From Desulfosporosinus acidiphilus SJ4 (lineage in GTDB: Bacteria > Bacillota > Desulfitobacteriia > Desulfitobacteriales > Desulfitobacteriaceae): a stretch of 64,000 nucleotides of DNA. A program made the position numbers and the translations under genes. Under the pieces are notes generated by a model. It was not told the origin of the DNA, searched no databases, and was given only the letters and a program-made list of their open reading frames with translations. The first letter of the stretch is position 1. Each line of letters opens with the position of its first letter. This document shows, piece by piece, positions 39,412-47,481 of the stretch. The stretch lies in the NCBI RefSeq assembly GCF_000255115.2, contig NC_018068.1, positions 3,691,977 through 3,755,976 on the forward strand, written 5' to 3'.

Positions 39412-40548
39412 TTACGATTTGGGAATCGATCCCACAACGCCTTTGACAAACCAGTTGATGGAAAGGAGCATCTCATCTGTGGCTTTATCACCGTCTTTAA
39501 TCTTTAAGTTGCCGTTTTGATCGTAAACCGGCCCTGTGAAGGGAACAAATTTACCATCGATAATGTCTTGTCGTTTAGCAATGACAGTTGCTTGGAAATC
39601 TTTATCGACTTTGGAACTAAAAGGCGTTATATCGATAATACCACCGTCTTTAATTCCGCCAAAGTATTGAGTTGACTTCCAGGTTTTGTTCATAACATCC
39701 TTAACAACTTGAACAAAGTATGGGCCCCAATTGGAAACGTCACCTACGAGGATAGAATTAGGGGCAAATTTGGACATATCGGAATCGTGGCCGATTGCCA
39801 GCACACCTCTGTCCTGGGCAGTTTGAGCGAAGGATGGGGAGTCAACGTGCATAGCCAGAACGTCAGCACCTGCATCAATCAAACTATTAGCTGCTGTTTT
39901 CTCTGTTGCCGGATCATTCCAGGAATTTGTCCAGACTACTTTGACTTGAACTTTTGGGTTTACTGATTGAGCACCGAGAGTGAAAGCATCGATATTACGG
40001 ATGACTTCAGGGGTACCGAACGGTGCCAGGAAGCCGAGAATATTGCTCTTTGTGTATTTTCCTGCTACCATACCGGTTAAATAGCGGGCTTGATAGTCAC
40101 GATTGAAATATGTTCCTAAATTGTCTGTTGTTTTGTAACCACTGCAATGTTCAAAGACAACATTGGGGAATTTTTTGGATACATCTTTCATGTAATCCAT
40201 GTAACCATAGCTGGTACCAAAAATAATATTGTAACCCTTCTGAGCAAGATCTGTGAACGTACGTTCACAGTCAGCAGTTTCCGGAATGTTTTCAACATAG
40301 GTTGTCTCGACGTTTTTCATGTGGGATTCCAGGTATTTCCTGCCTTGGTCCTGTGCATAAGTATAACCAAAGTCACCCACTGGTCCAACGTAAACAAAGG
40401 CAACTTTAATTTTCTGAGTTGCGGACTGACTGCTTCCTTGGTCCGAAGTTGCTGCCGGCTTACTGCTTTGGGAGCAGCCGCTGAGTAACAGGGTCAATAT
40501 CATGACAAAAACTAGCGTAGATATACTGATTTTTTTAGTTAATTTCAT
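39412..40548 (-). CDS. BMP-family nucleoside-binding lipoprotein
   Basis: 378 residues: signal with lipobox LLLSGC (Cys near residue 25), then a periplasmic-binding-protein fold of the PnrA/Bmp/NupN family. Landmarks are VAFVYVGPVGDFGYTYAQDQGR, FEHCSGYKTTDNLGTYFNRDYQARYLTGMVAGKYTK (long family core near residues 135-170) and GHDSDMSKFAPNSILVGDVSNWG. It is the substrate receptor of the importer and the first gene of the operon. SD GTGGAGGAAAGAGA precedes the ATG. Confidence 0.95.
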   Translation of the reverse strand: MKLTKKISISTLVFVMILTLLLSGCSQSSKPAATSDQGSSQSATQKIKVAFVYVGPVGDFGYTYAQDQGRKYLESHMKNVETTYVENIPETADCERTFTDLAQKGYNIIFGTSYGYMDYMKDVSKKFPNVVFEHCSGYKTTDNLGTYFNRDYQARYLTGMVAGKYTKSNILGFLAPFGTPEVIRNIDAFTLGAQSVNPKVQVKVVWTNSWNDPATEKTAANSLIDAGADVLAMHVDSPSFAQTAQDRGVLAIGHDSDMSKFAPNSILVGDVSNWGPYFVQVVKDVMNKTWKSTQYFGGIKDGGIIDITPFSSKVDKDFQATVIAKRQDIIDGKFVPFTGPVYDQNGNLKIKDGDKATDEMLLSINWFVKGVVGSIPKS

Positions 40549-41308
40549 TCTCTTTCCTCCACTTATCTTTCTTTAATTTTTCACTTAAAATGATGGTTTT
40601 TCATCCCCTCTTCCCGATTTGATAATTAAATTCACAAAAACAAAGCTGCATTGCCATGTGTTTGCTTCTTATTTTTGCGAATAATTCAGTAGACTTCGCT
40701 AAATGGTTTATTTCTATATTTCTATTCTAAAAATGCCGAGGCAATGCAACCAAAATTGAGTTAGTATGCAAATTTGTCAACTAAATTGTGAAGTTTTTAA
40801 TATAGAAGAATAATTATAAGTTATATAGCAAATACCAAGACAATTATGTAAATAAAACTCAGCCAGCGCTTGAAAACTGTCTTCGCACGAATAGGCTCTT
40901 CTTTCAGTATACAACCAAAGGTTGTACTTTCGGATATAAAAAATAACTCAACTTCATAAGTTTTCCAAATAAACAAAAAAGAGAAGTTATATATCCCGAT
41001 GATGACCGAGAATTATAGCTTCTTTGCTACCTAATCTACTACATTGAAGATTAGCTGACAAGTAAATTATAATAGGTTTTTGTCGATAGTTCAAGTAGTC
41101 TAGGCCCTGATAGCTTCCTAAATCTCTTTGAACGCTTTGCCCTTTTTGAAGCAATATTCTTATAATTATATAATATTATTGTCCGAAAAGCTCCTACCTG
41201 GAGTACCCGGTTTAATATGTATGTATTTAGGAATCAATAGGGAATACTTAAAATTAATTTGACCTCGAAAAACTCTTTGCATTTAAAACTTTTGATAAAG
41301 GGGAAGTT
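40549..41308. other. 760-base divergent gap upstream of the nucleoside importer and mch
   Basis: AT-rich, no gene on either strand. I looked for a purine riboswitch in the importer leader (the conserved TATAA and ATATGG core) and found none. It contains dispersed repeat copy A (40876-40940). A weak TTGACC (about 41262) precedes mch. The function of most of this gap is unknown. Confidence 0.6.
40876..40940 (+). repeat. Dispersed structured repeat, copy A
   Basis: Starts ACTGTCTTCGCACGAAT, then CTCTTCTTTCAGTAT, a hairpin ACAACC AAA GGTTGT and ACTTTCGGATATA. Copy B (45211-45273, opposite strand) shares the first 17 bases exactly and the same layout; copy C (48520-48570) is more diverged. Confidence 0.75.
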
Positions 41309-42283
41309 ATGCGATTACCTTCAAATCAGCTGCCAGAACTTAGCCCAAATTGCCAAGCCTTTCCTTACGTTGAGCAACTCGCAAACCGCAGTCGGCAACT
41401 TAGGACCTGTGTGGCTAAACGACACGGCGTAACTGTTATCGACTGTGGTGTCCAAGTCCCAGGAGGTTGGGAGGCAGGAATATTATTCGCTTCGGCATGC
41501 TTAGGCGGACTGGCTAGGGTAGATTTGCATTGGTCTGATCGTTTGAATTTCCATTGGCCATCGGTCGAAGTTAGAACTGATCAGCCTCTTAGGGCTTGTT
41601 TGGCATCTCAATATGCAGGATGGCCCATAAAAAATGGCAATAAAGTTGTTATGGGTTCCGGACCCATACGTTCTATTCTTCATGAAGGTGACATTTTTGA
41701 AAAGTTAGGGTACCATGATGAATCCGAAACTGCAATTATTTGCTTGGAAAGCGAAACTCTACCGACCGATGATGCAATAAGTCAAATTATCGAAGGTTGC
41801 CGCTGCGTTCCCACAAGCTTATATATTCTAGTTGCTCCAACGGCTTCCTTAGTAGGTTCTGTTCAAGTGAGCGCCAGAGCCCTGGAAACGGGACTGTCAA
41901 AATTGATGCTGCTAGGTTATGATTTAGGAAAGATTAGTTCGGGATTGAGCACTTGTCCCGTTCCCCCTGTAACGGGAGACAATCTTCAAGCCCTGGCGAG
42001 GACAAATGCAGCTATTCTTTATGGCTCGACGGTTTTATTCAACCTTCAGGATGAAGATAAGAACTTAAAATCCATCGCTCAACAAGTCCCTTCAAATCTA
42101 TCTCAGGATGATGATCAAGCTTTTGAAGAAGTATTAAAATGTCAGGGAAATTTTTATAATCTGGATCCCTTTATTTTCAGTCCGGCGGAAGTCTGGCTTA
42201 ACAATATGACCAGCGGTAATTCCTTTCACGCCGGGAGAATTAATATTGAACTCTTGCGAAAATCCTTCTGTCTAGGAGCGTAA
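41309..42283 (+). CDS. mch: Methenyltetrahydromethanopterin cyclohydrolase homologue
   Basis: The 324 residues match the Mch family end to end: DCGVQVPGGWEAGILFASACLGGLARV, TDQPLRACLASQYAGW, VVMGSGPIRS, VAPTASLVGSVQVSARALETGL, a GYDLGKISSG loop, ARTNAAILYGSTV, and the C-terminal DPFIFSPAEVWLNNMTSGNSFHAGRIN (core near residues 285-310). Mch interconverts methenyl- and formyl-tetrahydromethanopterin in methanogens and some methylotrophs; a true C1 role here is not established since no other H4MPT gene is in view. ATG follows AAAGGGGAAGTT. Pairs with the next gene at 32 bases. Confidence 0.85.
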   Translation: MRLPSNQLPELSPNCQAFPYVEQLANRSRQLRTCVAKRHGVTVIDCGVQVPGGWEAGILFASACLGGLARVDLHWSDRLNFHWPSVEVRTDQPLRACLASQYAGWPIKNGNKVVMGSGPIRSILHEGDIFEKLGYHDESETAIICLESETLPTDDAISQIIEGCRCVPTSLYILVAPTASLVGSVQVSARALETGLSKLMLLGYDLGKISSGLSTCPVPPVTGDNLQALARTNAAILYGSTVLFNLQDEDKNLKSIAQQVPSNLSQDDDQAFEEVLKCQGNFYNLDPFIFSPAEVWLNNMTSGNSFHAGRINIELLRKSFCLGA

Positions 42284-42315
42284 ACTACCTAAATGTTACT
42301 GTGGGAGAGAACATA

Positions 42316-43254
42316 ATGTTTGATGTCTGTTTATTAGGAACAGGCGGCATGATGCCGATTCCCGGCAGATGGCTGTCATCTCTTTTAATAAAATGTAACG
42401 GGAAAATGATCCTTGTAGATTGTGGCGAAGGAACTCAAATCCCGTTAAGAATGGCTGCCTGGGGTTTTAAAGCCATTGAAGCCATTCTATTGACTCATTA
42501 TCATGCAGACCATATAGCCGGTTTGCCCGGCTTACTTTTGACAATTGCTAATTCGGGAAAAGTAGAAGTTTTAACCTTGATAGGACCGCCTGGTCTAAAA
42601 CAAGTGGTTGATGGGTTAACGGTTATTTCACCCCAGCTGCCTTATGAATTAGAATTAATTGAGTTGTCGGATATTAATGGCGACAGTACATCTCTGCATA
42701 ATATCAATATCAACAGCTTACCGGCAGATCATTCCTTGCCCTGCCTAGCCTATTCTTTTGAACTGCCTAGGAACAGGAGATTTAATGCCGGACGCGCCAA
42801 GGGACTCAATATTCCTATTCAATATTGGAAGGACCTTCAGCGAGGGATTTCGGTAACTTTGGAAAATAAGACAATTCGCCCGGACATGGTTCTGGGGCCT
42901 TTAAGAAAAGGAATCAAAGTTTGCTATTGTACCGATACGCGACCAACAGAAGATTTAGAAGAATTTATCTCTGGAGCTGATCTATTTATCTGTGAAGGAA
43001 TGTACGGCAAAAATGACGAATTAGAAAAGGCAAGACAAAATAAACACATGACGTTTTCTGAAGCTGCCTTGCTGGCTAAAAGAGGAAACGTGAACGAACT
43101 CTGGCTTACTCACTATAGCCCCTCTTTAAAGGACCCGGAAGTCCATATCGAGGGGGTACGAGCAATTTTTCAAAAGACCATTGCCGGCAAGGATCTGCAA
43201 AGCAAAACTATAAAGTTTAATGACACTGACACCGAAGCCGATTTCGGGAAGTGA
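42316..43254 (+). CDS. RNase Z-like metallo-beta-lactamase-fold hydrolase
   Basis: About 312 residues. The zinc motif LTHYHADHIAGLPGLLL is the classic RNase Z sequence; further ligands are in LPADHSLP, YCTDTRP and WLTHYSPS, and NAGRAKGLNIPIQYWKDLQRG resembles the family's substrate region. It may be a tRNA 3' processing enzyme or a related phosphodiesterase. ATG 42316 is chosen, GGGAG about nine bases upstream; the GTG at 42301 lies inside that site. It follows mch by 32 bases on the same strand, so the two are probably co-expressed. Confidence 0.85.
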   Translation: MFDVCLLGTGGMMPIPGRWLSSLLIKCNGKMILVDCGEGTQIPLRMAAWGFKAIEAILLTHYHADHIAGLPGLLLTIANSGKVEVLTLIGPPGLKQVVDGLTVISPQLPYELELIELSDINGDSTSLHNININSLPADHSLPCLAYSFELPRNRRFNAGRAKGLNIPIQYWKDLQRGISVTLENKTIRPDMVLGPLRKGIKVCYCTDTRPTEDLEEFISGADLFICEGMYGKNDELEKARQNKHMTFSEAALLAKRGNVNELWLTHYSPSLKDPEVHIEGVRAIFQKTIAGKDLQSKTIKFNDTDTEADFGK

Positions 43255-43266
43255 ACTCGTTCAGCT
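43251..43266. repeat. 16-base repeat, copy 2
   Basis: GTGAACTCGTTCAGCT, identical to 35708-35723. Here it begins in the last codons and stop of the RNase Z-like gene. Confidence 0.6.
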
Positions 43267-43445
43267 CAAGCTAATAAAAGAAACCCTTACTGATAGAACT
43301 TACTTATAGAAGAAGGATCTTAGCTGGGGATAACGTAGAAAATCTGATAAGGCGAAGAATTATACGTAAATCATGAAGAAATTAAAAGATCCAGTTTGCT
43401 AAAATTGCAACAATACTTTTTGCATACTTTTTGCTAAGTTTCCCC

Positions 43446-43476
43446 TTGACTTAAAGTGTACTCTAAGGTTTATCCT
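43446..43476 (+). promoter_or_regulatory. MerR-type promoter/operator for the DUF362-merR operon
   Basis: -35 TTGACT (43446-43451) and -10 TATCCT (43471-43476) are 19 bases apart, the over-long spacer typical of MerR-activated promoters. The spacer TAAAGTGTACTCTAAGGTT with its flanks carries the inverted repeat CTTAAAG TGTA CTCTAAG (one mismatch), the expected dimer site. The regulator is encoded by the second gene of the same operon, so autoregulation is likely. Confidence 0.85.
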
Positions 43477-43601
43477 ATTAAGGTAATTATGCTCCTATCT
43501 CTATGAACTCTTTTACAGCTCATTGATAAGAACGGAGTTTCATTAAACTAAACCAGTGTTTTTATAAAGCAACATACTTTAGATTTTGGAGGTATCATGA
43601 T

Positions 43602-44708
43602 ATGGAAAAATCAAAAGTCTATTTTACCAACATGCACACAACAATGAACGAAAATTTGCCGCAGAAATTAAGCCGCCTAGTTAAAACAGCAGGGATTCAA
43701 GGGATTGACTTTGATAAAAAGTTCGTCGCCATCAAAATTCATTTTGGCGAGCCTGGCAATCTGGCGTATTTACGCCCAAATTACGCTAAAACTATCGCAG
43801 ATATCGTTAAAGACCTGGGTGGCAAGCCATTTCTAACAGATTGTAATACATTATACGTAGGAGGCAGAAAAAACGCACTTGACCATTTAGAGTCCGCTTA
43901 TGTCAATGGATATTCCCCTTTTTCCACCGGCTGTCACATCCTCATCGGCGATGGATTAAAAGGGACGGACGAAGCTTTAGTTCCTGTTGAGGGCGGCGAG
44001 TACGTTAAAGAAGCAAAAATCGGTCAGGCTGTTATGGATGCCGATATCATAATTTCTTTAAACCATTTCAAAGGGCATGAGCTTACCGGTTTTGGCGGAG
44101 CGATAAAGAATATCGGCATGGGCTGCGGGTCCCGTGCAGGAAAGATGGAAATGCACAGCAGCGGCAAGCCCCAAGTTTCCCAAGAACAGTGTGTCGGCTG
44201 CGGCATGTGTACTAAAATTTGTGCCCATAGCGCCATCACCATAACAGACCGTAAAGCTTCGATCAATCACGATAAATGCGTTGGCTGCGGCCGTTGTATT
44301 GGAGTTTGCCCAACTGGGGCTATTGTCCCTGCCTGGGATGAATCCAATGACATCTTAAATAAAAAAATGGCCGAATACACATGGGCTGTGCTGCATGAAC
44401 GACCTCACTTTCACATTAGTTTGGTTATTGATGTATCTCCGTTCTGCGACTGTCACGCCGAAAACGACATTCCCATTGTCCCGAATGTTGGCATGTTTGC
44501 TTCCTTTGATCCCATTGCCTTGGACGTCGCTTGCGCCGATGCGGTAAACGGTCAGCCGGTCATGGCAGGAAGCCTGCTGGAAAAAAGCCTAAAAAATCAT
44601 AAGGATCATTTTACCGATGTCAATCCGACCACCGATTGGAAAGTAGGAATAGATCATGCAGTAAAAATGGGTTTAGGTAGTAAGGACTATGAATTGATCA
44701 CAATCTAA
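43602..44708 (+). CDS. DUF362 domain protein with two 4Fe-4S ferredoxin clusters
   Basis: 368 residues. The DUF362 part (about 1-185 and 260-350; IKIHFGEPGNLAYLRP, NHFKGHELTGFGGAIKNIGMG) encloses two ferredoxin motifs, CVGCGMCTKICAHSAI and CVGCGRCIGVCPTGAI, each with three close Cys and a distal one; a further C-D-C-H in DVSPFCDCHAEND could bind another metal. Probably a soluble cytoplasmic Fe-S protein; the substrate is unknown. ATG after TTTTGGAGGTATC. Controlled by the MerR promoter and followed by merR at 19 bases. Confidence 0.88.
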   Translation: MEKSKVYFTNMHTTMNENLPQKLSRLVKTAGIQGIDFDKKFVAIKIHFGEPGNLAYLRPNYAKTIADIVKDLGGKPFLTDCNTLYVGGRKNALDHLESAYVNGYSPFSTGCHILIGDGLKGTDEALVPVEGGEYVKEAKIGQAVMDADIIISLNHFKGHELTGFGGAIKNIGMGCGSRAGKMEMHSSGKPQVSQEQCVGCGMCTKICAHSAITITDRKASINHDKCVGCGRCIGVCPTGAIVPAWDESNDILNKKMAEYTWAVLHERPHFHISLVIDVSPFCDCHAENDIPIVPNVGMFASFDPIALDVACADAVNGQPVMAGSLLEKSLKNHKDHFTDVNPTTDWKVGIDHAVKMGLGSKDYELITI

Positions 44709-44727
44709 CGTTGGAGGAGACTTCCGA

Positions 44728-45102
44728 ATGGGATATACCATCAGCCAGGTAGCTGAAAAATTTGATCTTACTGCCCACACCATTCGCTATTATGATAAAG
44801 AAGGACTGCTGCCCTTTGTCGATCGCAGCAAAGCAGGAAACAGAGAATTCTCGGACAGTGACCTTGATTGGTTAAAATTAATTTGTTGTTTAAAAAATAC
44901 CGGAATGCCCATTAAGCAAATTAAACAATATATTGAATGGTGTCTCATAGGGGATGAAACTTTAGAAATCAGACGACAAATGTTTCTTGCCCACCGCCAA
45001 GAAGTCTTAAAAAAGATGGATGATTTAAGGGAGAACCTTAAAACAATCGATCAAAAACTTAAGTGTTACGATACTAGCTGTAATATTTCCTCAGAGAAAT
45101 AG
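44728..45102 (+). CDS. MerR-family regulator (AdhR-like)
   Basis: 124 residues: N-terminal winged helix-turn-helix YTISQVAEKFDLTAHTIRYYDKEGLLP and the dimerisation helix LICCLKNTGMPIKQIKQYIEWC, then a coiled coil to the C-terminus. The layout resembles AdhR/YraB regulators that respond to aldehydes through Cys; Cys residues occur near positions 53-54, 72, 112 and 117. It follows DUF362 by 19 bases with GGAGGAG upstream and likely binds the 43446-43476 operator. Confidence 0.92.
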   Translation: MGYTISQVAEKFDLTAHTIRYYDKEGLLPFVDRSKAGNREFSDSDLDWLKLICCLKNTGMPIKQIKQYIEWCLIGDETLEIRRQMFLAHRQEVLKKMDDLRENLKTIDQKLKCYDTSCNISSEK

Positions 45103-45157
45103 TTTTATGGCTTTAGAGACACAGCAAATCATATTGGGGGTACGTTTAATGAGTTGC

Positions 45158-45210
45158 AAAAGCTTCCTACTTGCTCATGAGAATTTCAGAGCAGATAGGA
45201 AGCTTTTCTT
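45158..45210 (+). terminator. Terminator of the DUF362-merR operon
   Basis: AAAAGCTTCCTACTTGCTC (45158-45176) and GAGCAGATAGGAAGCTTTT (45189-45207) form a 19-bp stem with two central mismatches, followed by CTT; the A-run on the left makes it usable in both directions. It lies directly against repeat copy B. Confidence 0.85.
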
Positions 45211-45273
45211 ATACTATCGGAAAGTATAACCTTCGGTTAAATACTGAAAAGAATTAATTCGTGCGAAGACAGT
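45211..45273 (-). repeat. Dispersed structured repeat, copy B
   Basis: Read on the minus strand it begins ACTGTCTTCGCACGAAT and ends CTTTCCGATAGTATA; the internal hairpin is TAACC GAA GGTTA. Compared with copy A, one C-G pair is replaced by T-A, a compensatory change. The 14-base end TTTCCGATAGTATA also occurs alone at 31641-31654. Confidence 0.75.
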
Positions 45274-45333
45274 ATCTTCGAACGACAGCTAAGTTTTCTT
45301 TATAATTTATCCTGTTAGAATTTCCAGAAATCT

Positions 45334-46263
45334 TTAATTTACCGCTTCGGCAGTTGGCCAAACTATGGGGAATTTATTGGGATGATTTAAGGCATATGGA
45401 AGTGAAGCGACCCCTAAATGTTGTTTTTCTAAAATAGCCAGAAGTTTCTCTAATTGTGAACCCAACTTTGGATCCCAATGTAACAGAATAATGCTCCCCG
45501 GAGCGAGAGGTTTTCCATTATATGTCTGCAAACCACTTTCATCCATCGTCGCATTCCACATGATTACATGCTTTATTCCCGCTTGATAAGCTGCTTGACA
45601 AACCGTTTGATTATACTTCCCGTAGGGAGGACGAAAGAGTGTTGCCCCCGAAAATGAGTTTAAATAATTCTCTGCTGTTTTGATTTGACTTAACACTTCC
45701 TCTGGAGTATCTTTCGTCAAATCAGGATGAGACACTGTATGATTCTCGATGTCTCCTCCTGCAGCAACATAGGATCGCCAAAAATCAGGATGCTTCATGG
45801 CTGCATCTTCAATTAAAAAAGTAGATATGGGTATATGCTGCGCGTGCATGATCTTCAACACGGATTCATCGGGATACCACCCGTCGTCAATAGTAATGAA
45901 CACTGCCGAAGCTGTTGTTGGAAGTGACCAGATAACATCAGAAACCGGTCCGTTCAAATGGGCTGCCGTTGTTTGAGCTTGGGTTGGCGAACTGCTTTTT
46001 TCCTGCTCAATCGGCGAGCTTTGAGCCGGCGATGATGAGGATGAGGATGTAGATGAAGACTCAGATCCAGGAGTATTTGCAGCAGAGGGGCTAATCATTG
46101 TTTCCGTTTTTGTCGGTGGAACATTAGGTTTTCCTGCGGATGCATCAGAAGCTTTCGTTGCTGCATTATTATAATTCAAAAACATCATCCCAAAAATAAC
46201 TCCTAGAACTATTCCGGTGAAAACGGTCAGTATAGTAGCTACCAATGCTTTCTTTCTCTTCAT
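45334..46263 (-). CDS. Membrane-anchored polysaccharide deacetylase (NodB domain)
   Basis: About 309 residues: an N-terminal signal anchor (about 8-30), a Ser/Thr/Pro/Gln-rich linker (about 35-105) and a NodB homology domain. Catalytic signatures: ITIDDGWYP (Asp pair), NHTVSHPDLT (HxxxH), RPPYGKYN and LLHWDP. Probable peptidoglycan or polysaccharide N-deacetylase acting outside the membrane. ATG at 46263 is chosen with AAGGA ten bases upstream; GTG 46272 is too close to it. Single-gene unit. Confidence 0.9.
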   Translation of the reverse strand: MKRKKALVATILTVFTGIVLGVIFGMMFLNYNNAATKASDASAGKPNVPPTKTETMISPSAANTPGSESSSTSSSSSSPAQSSPIEQEKSSSPTQAQTTAAHLNGPVSDVIWSLPTTASAVFITIDDGWYPDESVLKIMHAQHIPISTFLIEDAAMKHPDFWRSYVAAGGDIENHTVSHPDLTKDTPEEVLSQIKTAENYLNSFSGATLFRPPYGKYNQTVCQAAYQAGIKHVIMWNATMDESGLQTYNGKPLAPGSIILLHWDPKLGSQLEKLLAILEKQHLGVASLPYALNHPNKFPIVWPTAEAVN

Positions 46264-46411
46264 ACTTTGCACATCCTTAGTTCATAAAAGCTGCAACCCA
46301 TTGCGAACCCATTAAATTTATATAGTATACTCCATACCCAGTGAAATTCTACATATCTCCCTCATATTTAATTCGACATGATTAACTAATTACCTTCTCT
46401 ATTTTTATTGA

Positions 46412-46450
46412 AAAGAGGTCCTCAAAACGCCTAGGCGTGAGGACCTCTTT
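46412..46450 (-). terminator. Strong terminator after the 46478 lipoprotein gene
   Basis: AAAGAGGTCCTCA and TGAGGACCTCTTT form a perfect 13-bp stem; the loop contains the palindrome CGCCTAGGCG. TTTTC follows on the minus strand. It ends the lipoprotein unit. Confidence 0.9.
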
Positions 46451-46477
46451 AAGTAAGAAATAACAATTCGTTGTAAA

Positions 46478-47110
46478 TTAACTTTTAAAATCAGTTAACG
46501 TAACTGAGCCGGTATATTGTTTTTCCTGGTTATCTTGTGTTACATAATCTAGTTCTACATTAAACGTCTGGTTTTTTTCAAACTTAAAAGTATCCCGGCC
46601 ATTTTCATTATTAAGTTCCGAAATATATAAATCGAAATCTGTTAAACCATCAACACGATAGCCATAATCGGCCTGAGGCAATATTTGTTTGCCAAGCTTA
46701 TCAAATACTGCCATCATATATCCGTCTACCGAAAGGTTTTTATTATATACCCATCCCCATTTGAAGGACTTTCCAAATTCAGAATACCGAATCCATATAG
46801 ACTTTACAGCCACTGATTGATTAAACGGGACCGTTAAGTGAAAATGCCCGTCTGGCTTCCCATCAGTTTTTAAGTCACTTGGACTCAACTGGTCTTTATC
46901 TATGCCTATCCACTTAAATGAAACCGCAGTGAGTTGTGTTGAATCGGCCGCTGCAGTTTGTCCCTGTGAAGCAGGAGTTTGCGAACTAGATGATTGAGGT
47001 TGAGTATTCGTTTTAGGGGAGGTTGCCGTTGATGTTTTAGGCTTAGCACTACCGCATCCTATAAGTGCGAAAATTACCATTAACGAAACAAGAATTTTTA
47101 TAAGTTTCAC
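46478..47110 (-). CDS. Predicted lipoprotein, unknown function
   Basis: About 210 residues. Basic start VKLIKILVSLMVIFALIGC with the lipobox LIGC (acylated Cys near 19), a Ser/Thr/Gln-rich linker, then a beta-rich domain (VSFKWIGIDKDQLSPSDL, GHFHLTVPFNQSVAVKSIW, FNVELDYVTQDNQEK). The Gly-His-Phe and hydrophobic strands suggest an Ig-like or jelly-roll fold, but no family is recognised. GTG 47110 has AGAGAGG eight bases upstream. Divergent from the G1 peptidase with a 370-base gap. Confidence 0.78.
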   Translation of the reverse strand: MKLIKILVSLMVIFALIGCGSAKPKTSTATSPKTNTQPQSSSSQTPASQGQTAAADSTQLTAVSFKWIGIDKDQLSPSDLKTDGKPDGHFHLTVPFNQSVAVKSIWIRYSEFGKSFKWGWVYNKNLSVDGYMMAVFDKLGKQILPQADYGYRVDGLTDFDLYISELNNENGRDTFKFEKNQTFNVELDYVTQDNQEKQYTGSVTLTDFKS

Positions 47111-47481
47111 CTGATTCACCTCTCTTAGTATGAATTAGCTTATATACCCTGCTGAAGTAACTATTAGGACTGCAAATAATCGTCATGTGAACCCTGCCGG
47201 CACTTCTTTTTCTATTATATTTTCTCTCAAAGCGGAACAAATAGCAACAGCCCTTACAAAAACGGTTACAAAGAGGAGAGCTATTGTGAACATTGTCTTA
47301 AGAAACTGTGAACATTGATTTAATCGAAAGGATTCCGGGCATTCGCAGAGAATATTACACTCAGATTCTTTACCTTATTCTTTTGGGGGTGACCAGCTAA
47401 ATAACTTTCAAAGAAATAGAAAACTAAAGAAAGCAATGTTTCAATACTTCTGTTATCTAAAGCTAGAGGGGAGTGCCAAAT
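47111..47481. other. Divergent gap between lipoprotein and G1 peptidase genes
   Basis: No gene is convincing here; a 64-codon minus-strand frame at 47320-47514 overlaps the peptidase start and is rejected. It contains an 11-base direct repeat (47285-47317), a related TGTGAAC at 47186, and presumably two divergent promoters that I could not place. Confidence 0.55.
47285..47317. repeat. Tandem 11-base direct repeat, 22-bp period
   Basis: TGTGAACATTG at 47285-47295 and again at 47307-47317, starts exactly 22 bases apart (two helical turns). TGTGAAC occurs once more at about 47186. The spacing suggests cooperative binding of a regulator to one DNA face. Confidence 0.55.

Noticed and set aside
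40549-41308. Purine riboswitch ahead of the nucleoside importer
   Set aside because: The conserved junction bases were not found on the minus strand; nothing matched the purine aptamer core.
42316-43254. Naming this gene rnz outright
   Set aside because: The motifs fit RNase Z, but pairing with mch and lack of a genome-wide view leave the substrate open.
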